From assembly GCA_039933785.1 (NCBI GenBank), contig JBDTNL010000080.1, forward strand, positions 1 to 15,484: a stretch of DNA of 15,484 bases. The letters run 5' to 3'. Numbering within the stretch: position 1 is the stretch's first letter; each line of letters starts with the position of its first letter. Positions 14,214 through 15,484 of the stretch are shown here, in pieces. The notes beneath the pieces were generated by a model, which ran no database searches, was not told where the DNA came from, and saw only the letters and a program-made list of their open reading frames with translations. The translations under genes were made by a program, and so were the position numbers. This DNA is from JBDTNL01 sp039933785. GTDB lineage: Bacteria; Acidobacteriota; Thermoanaerobaculia; Multivoradales; JAGPDF01.

Positions 14214-14686
14214 GCGACCTCCACGTCGCCCTAGTCGAACCCGAGATCCACTGGAACACGGGCAACGCCGGGCGCACGTGCCTGGCAGCGGGAGCGCAGC
14301 TCCATCTGGTGCGGCCACTCGGCTTCTCGCTCGCCGAGCGCGAGGTTCGTCGAGCCGGGCTCGACTACTGGTCACGCGTCAACCCGCGGCTATGGAACGA
14401 CTGGCCGGAGTTCGAAGCTGCGATTCCCGAGCTTGGCGAGCCCTTCTTCTTCAGCAGTGAAGGTGAGTGTAGCTTCTGGGATGTGACCTTCCCGCGGCGG
14501 GTGGTGCTGATTTTCGGGCGCGAGAGCGATGGCCTTCCGGCCGCGCTCCGAGAGCGCTATCGGGAGCGGACACTCCGACTGCCGATGGCGGACCCGGAGA
14601 TCCGTTCGCTGAACCTTTCGACCTCGGTGGGCATCGTGCTCTACGAGGTCCTGAGGCAACACCGAGCCGCAGGCCTTGCCAGCTAG
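14210..14686 (+). CDS. trmL: tRNA (cytidine/uridine-2'-O-)-methyltransferase, TrmL-type SPOUT
   Basis: This SPOUT-superfamily methyltransferase uses S-adenosylmethionine; TrmL methylates the 2'-OH of the wobble nucleotide 34 in tRNALeu isoacceptors. The 158-residue length equals E. coli TrmL (157). Visible motifs are NTGNAGRTCLAAG (16-28), motif 2 LIFGRESDGLP (100-110) and the knot motif 3 LPMADPEIRSLNLSTSVGIVLYE (124-146) forming the SAM pocket. The frame is open upstream, but the family's N-terminus (HVALVEPEIHWNTGN) and the GTGA overlap with the DUF2238 stop fix the start at GTG 14210. It is cytoplasmic and probably co-transcribed with the DUF2238 gene. Confidence 0.95.
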   Translation: MSDLHVALVEPEIHWNTGNAGRTCLAAGAQLHLVRPLGFSLAEREVRRAGLDYWSRVNPRLWNDWPEFEAAIPELGEPFFFSSEGECSFWDVTFPRRVVLIFGRESDGLPAALRERYRERTLRLPMADPEIRSLNLSTSVGIVLYEVLRQHRAAGLAS

Positions 14687-14695
14687 GAAACTCTA

Positions 14696-14710
14696 GAACC
14701 GCTTCGGTTC
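14696..14710 (+). terminator. Short perfect hairpin after trmL, terminator-like without U-tract
   Basis: GAACCG (14696-14701) and CGGTTC (14705-14710) form a perfect 6-base stem with a CTT loop, nine bases after the trmL stop codon. There is no run of T after it, so intrinsic termination would be weak. It may instead protect the 3' end. Confidence 0.35.
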
Positions 14711-14735
14711 GAACGAGCTCTGGGTAGACGGATAG

Positions 14736-14787
14736 CCTGTCATCTGGCCACGCGGGAACGCGGCAGGACCTGGTCGCATCTGACAGG
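14736..14787 (+). ncRNA. Candidate structured leader upstream of the last gene
   Basis: CCTGTCA (14736-14742) is perfectly complementary to TGACAGG (14781-14787). The enclosed 38 bases contain a second stem, CGCG (14751-14754) with CGCG (14759-14762), closed by a GGAA (GNRA-type) tetraloop. A CAGGACCTG near-palindrome lies at 14764-14772. Nested stems plus a GNRA loop, about 80 bases before a strong ribosome binding site, could be a 5' UTR regulatory structure, but I recognise no known riboswitch class. In GC-rich DNA such pairings also arise by chance. Confidence 0.3.
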
Positions 14788-14854
14788 TAGAACGTACGGA
14801 GAAAGGCGTGATCGGGCTCCCCACACGCTTTCATCCTCACAATGCCGTTAACTT

Positions 14855-14860
14855 AGGAGG
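14855..14860 (+). promoter_or_regulatory. Strong ribosome binding site of the last gene
   Basis: AGGAGG sits five bases before ATG 14866, in the only locally A/T-rich patch of this intergenic region. It fixes the start and suggests high expression. Confidence 0.85.
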
Positions 14861-14865
14861 TTGCC

Positions 14866-15484
14866 ATGTCTTTCCCAAGAATCCCGAAGGTGGCGGCTGT
14901 TCGTCGCTTCGCCCAGGCCACCGCAGTCGCCGCGCTGGTGGGCCTGTCGTTCAGCGCCGCGCCGGCGCTCGCCCAAAGTGGCTCGCACGCCGGGGCTGGT
15001 CAAGTCGTCCGTAGTTCAAGCGCGCTCGCGCTCAATAACACGATGCGCGAATTGTGGGCCCAGCACATGGAATGGACGTATGCGGCGGTGACGGCCTTTG
15101 CCACCGAGTCGCCCTCGTTCGACGCCACCGCAGCACGACTGATGCAAAACCAGGCCGACATCGGCAACGCCATCAAGCCCTTCTACGGCGACAAGGCGGG
15201 CGATGCGCTGACCAAGCTTCTGCAGGAGCACATCGGTGCAGCGATCGAAGTCGTCAAGGCCGCTAAGGCGGGCGACAAGCCGGCGACCGACAAGGCGATC
15301 GCGATCGCCTACGCGAATGCCCAGGAGATCGGTGACTTCCTGGCGAAGGCCAACTCCAATTGGCCGCAGGCCACCGTGCGCGACATGCTCAAGGTTCACA
15401 TCGAAACCACGCTGGTCTACGCCACTGCACTTCTGCAGGGCAAGTATGCCGATGGCATCGCCGAATACGGCAAGGCCGAGGCGC
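14866..15484 (+). CDS. Exported helical protein with repeated histidine motifs (partial at right edge)
   Basis: 206 codons are present and the frame is still open at the window end. An N-terminal signal peptide (RIPK and RR, hydrophobic AVAALVGLSFSAAPALA) probably ends at ALA-Q, about residue 36, so the mature protein is periplasmic or secreted. The rest is alpha-helical. Three helices carry the pattern L/M-x-x-x-H-[MI]: LWAQHMEWT (His67), LLQEHIGAA (His122) and MLKVHIETT (His178), spaced 55 and 56 residues. The block DIGNAIKPFYG...HI (98-123) realigns with EIGDFLAKANSN...HI (154-179), an internal duplication. I recall this family as exported proteins of unproven function, often misannotated. 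Metal or cofactor binding through the His residues is a guess. It has its own leader and strong ribosome binding site. Confidence 0.85.
   Translation, partial: MSFPRIPKVAAVRRFAQATAVAALVGLSFSAAPALAQSGSHAGAGQVVRSSSALALNNTMRELWAQHMEWTYAAVTAFATESPSFDATAARLMQNQADIGNAIKPFYGDKAGDALTKLLQEHIGAAIEVVKAAKAGDKPATDKAIAIAYANAQEIGDFLAKANSNWPQATVRDMLKVHIETTLVYATALLQGKYADGIAEYGKAEA

Noticed and set aside
14696..14716. tRNA T-loop-like GGTTCGAAC
   Set aside because: The flanking bases do not form a T-stem, and no anticodon or acceptor stem can be built upstream; the bases are better explained by the GAACCG/CGGTTC hairpin.

Overview
The window is about two-thirds G+C, tightly packed and strongly GC-biased at third codon positions. 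Gene content is a soil or sediment type: a TolB-propeller amidohydrolase, a MoxR-type ATPase with a VWA protein, a GT39-type membrane protein with TPRs, VapBC modules and a DUF2238 protein. This suggests an uncultured or little-studied Acidobacteriota-like lineage (for example the Thermoanaerobaculia side). That placement is inference from gene content only; there is no rRNA or other phylogenetic marker here.

Layout. Bases 1-65 may hold the proline/threonine-rich tail of an upstream gene. A degenerate aspartate-semialdehyde-dehydrogenase-like protein (93-1040, +) converges on a minus-strand operon of L-serine ammonia-lyase followed by ferritin (2992 to 1093). Back to back with sdaA is a long plus-strand run: GT39/TPR membrane protein, trxB, a MoxR-like AAA ATPase, a 1091-residue exported propeller-amidohydrolase, and a small DUF4870 membrane protein. 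These genes are separated by 48 bases or fewer, or overlap, so they may be one transcription unit with an extra promoter before trxB.

Bases 11014-12459 form a toxin-antitoxin island. One vapBC pair lies on the minus strand and a second on the plus strand; they diverge from a 137-base intergenic region. That region carries putative operators and, unexpectedly, a short relic matching the C-terminal end of the second VapC. After the island come a VWA protein (the usual partner type of the MoxR ATPase, here 5 kb away), a DUF2238 membrane protein, and trmL overlapping it by four bases. A 179-base leader with two hairpins precedes the final gene, an exported helical protein with an internal ~56-residue repeat that runs off the right edge.

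Themes. (1) Several genes look catalytically or motif-wise non-canonical: the ASADH-like protein has lost both the catalytic Cys and His, the AAA protein has altered Walker A and B motifs, and the amidohydrolase departs from the usual metal ligands. (2) Three genes (sdaA, the minus-strand antitoxin and the VWA gene) have a TANNNT hexamer exactly nine bases before the start codon and no Shine-Dalgarno sequence, which suggests leaderless transcripts. (3) Overlapping stop/start codons (GTGA, TTGA, TGATG) are frequent. I found no rRNA, tRNA, CRISPR array, prophage or insertion sequence. I see no convincing wholly new multi-gene system; the most unusual points are the toxin relic, the His-repeat exported protein, the sdaA-ferritin coupling and the separated MoxR/VWA pair.
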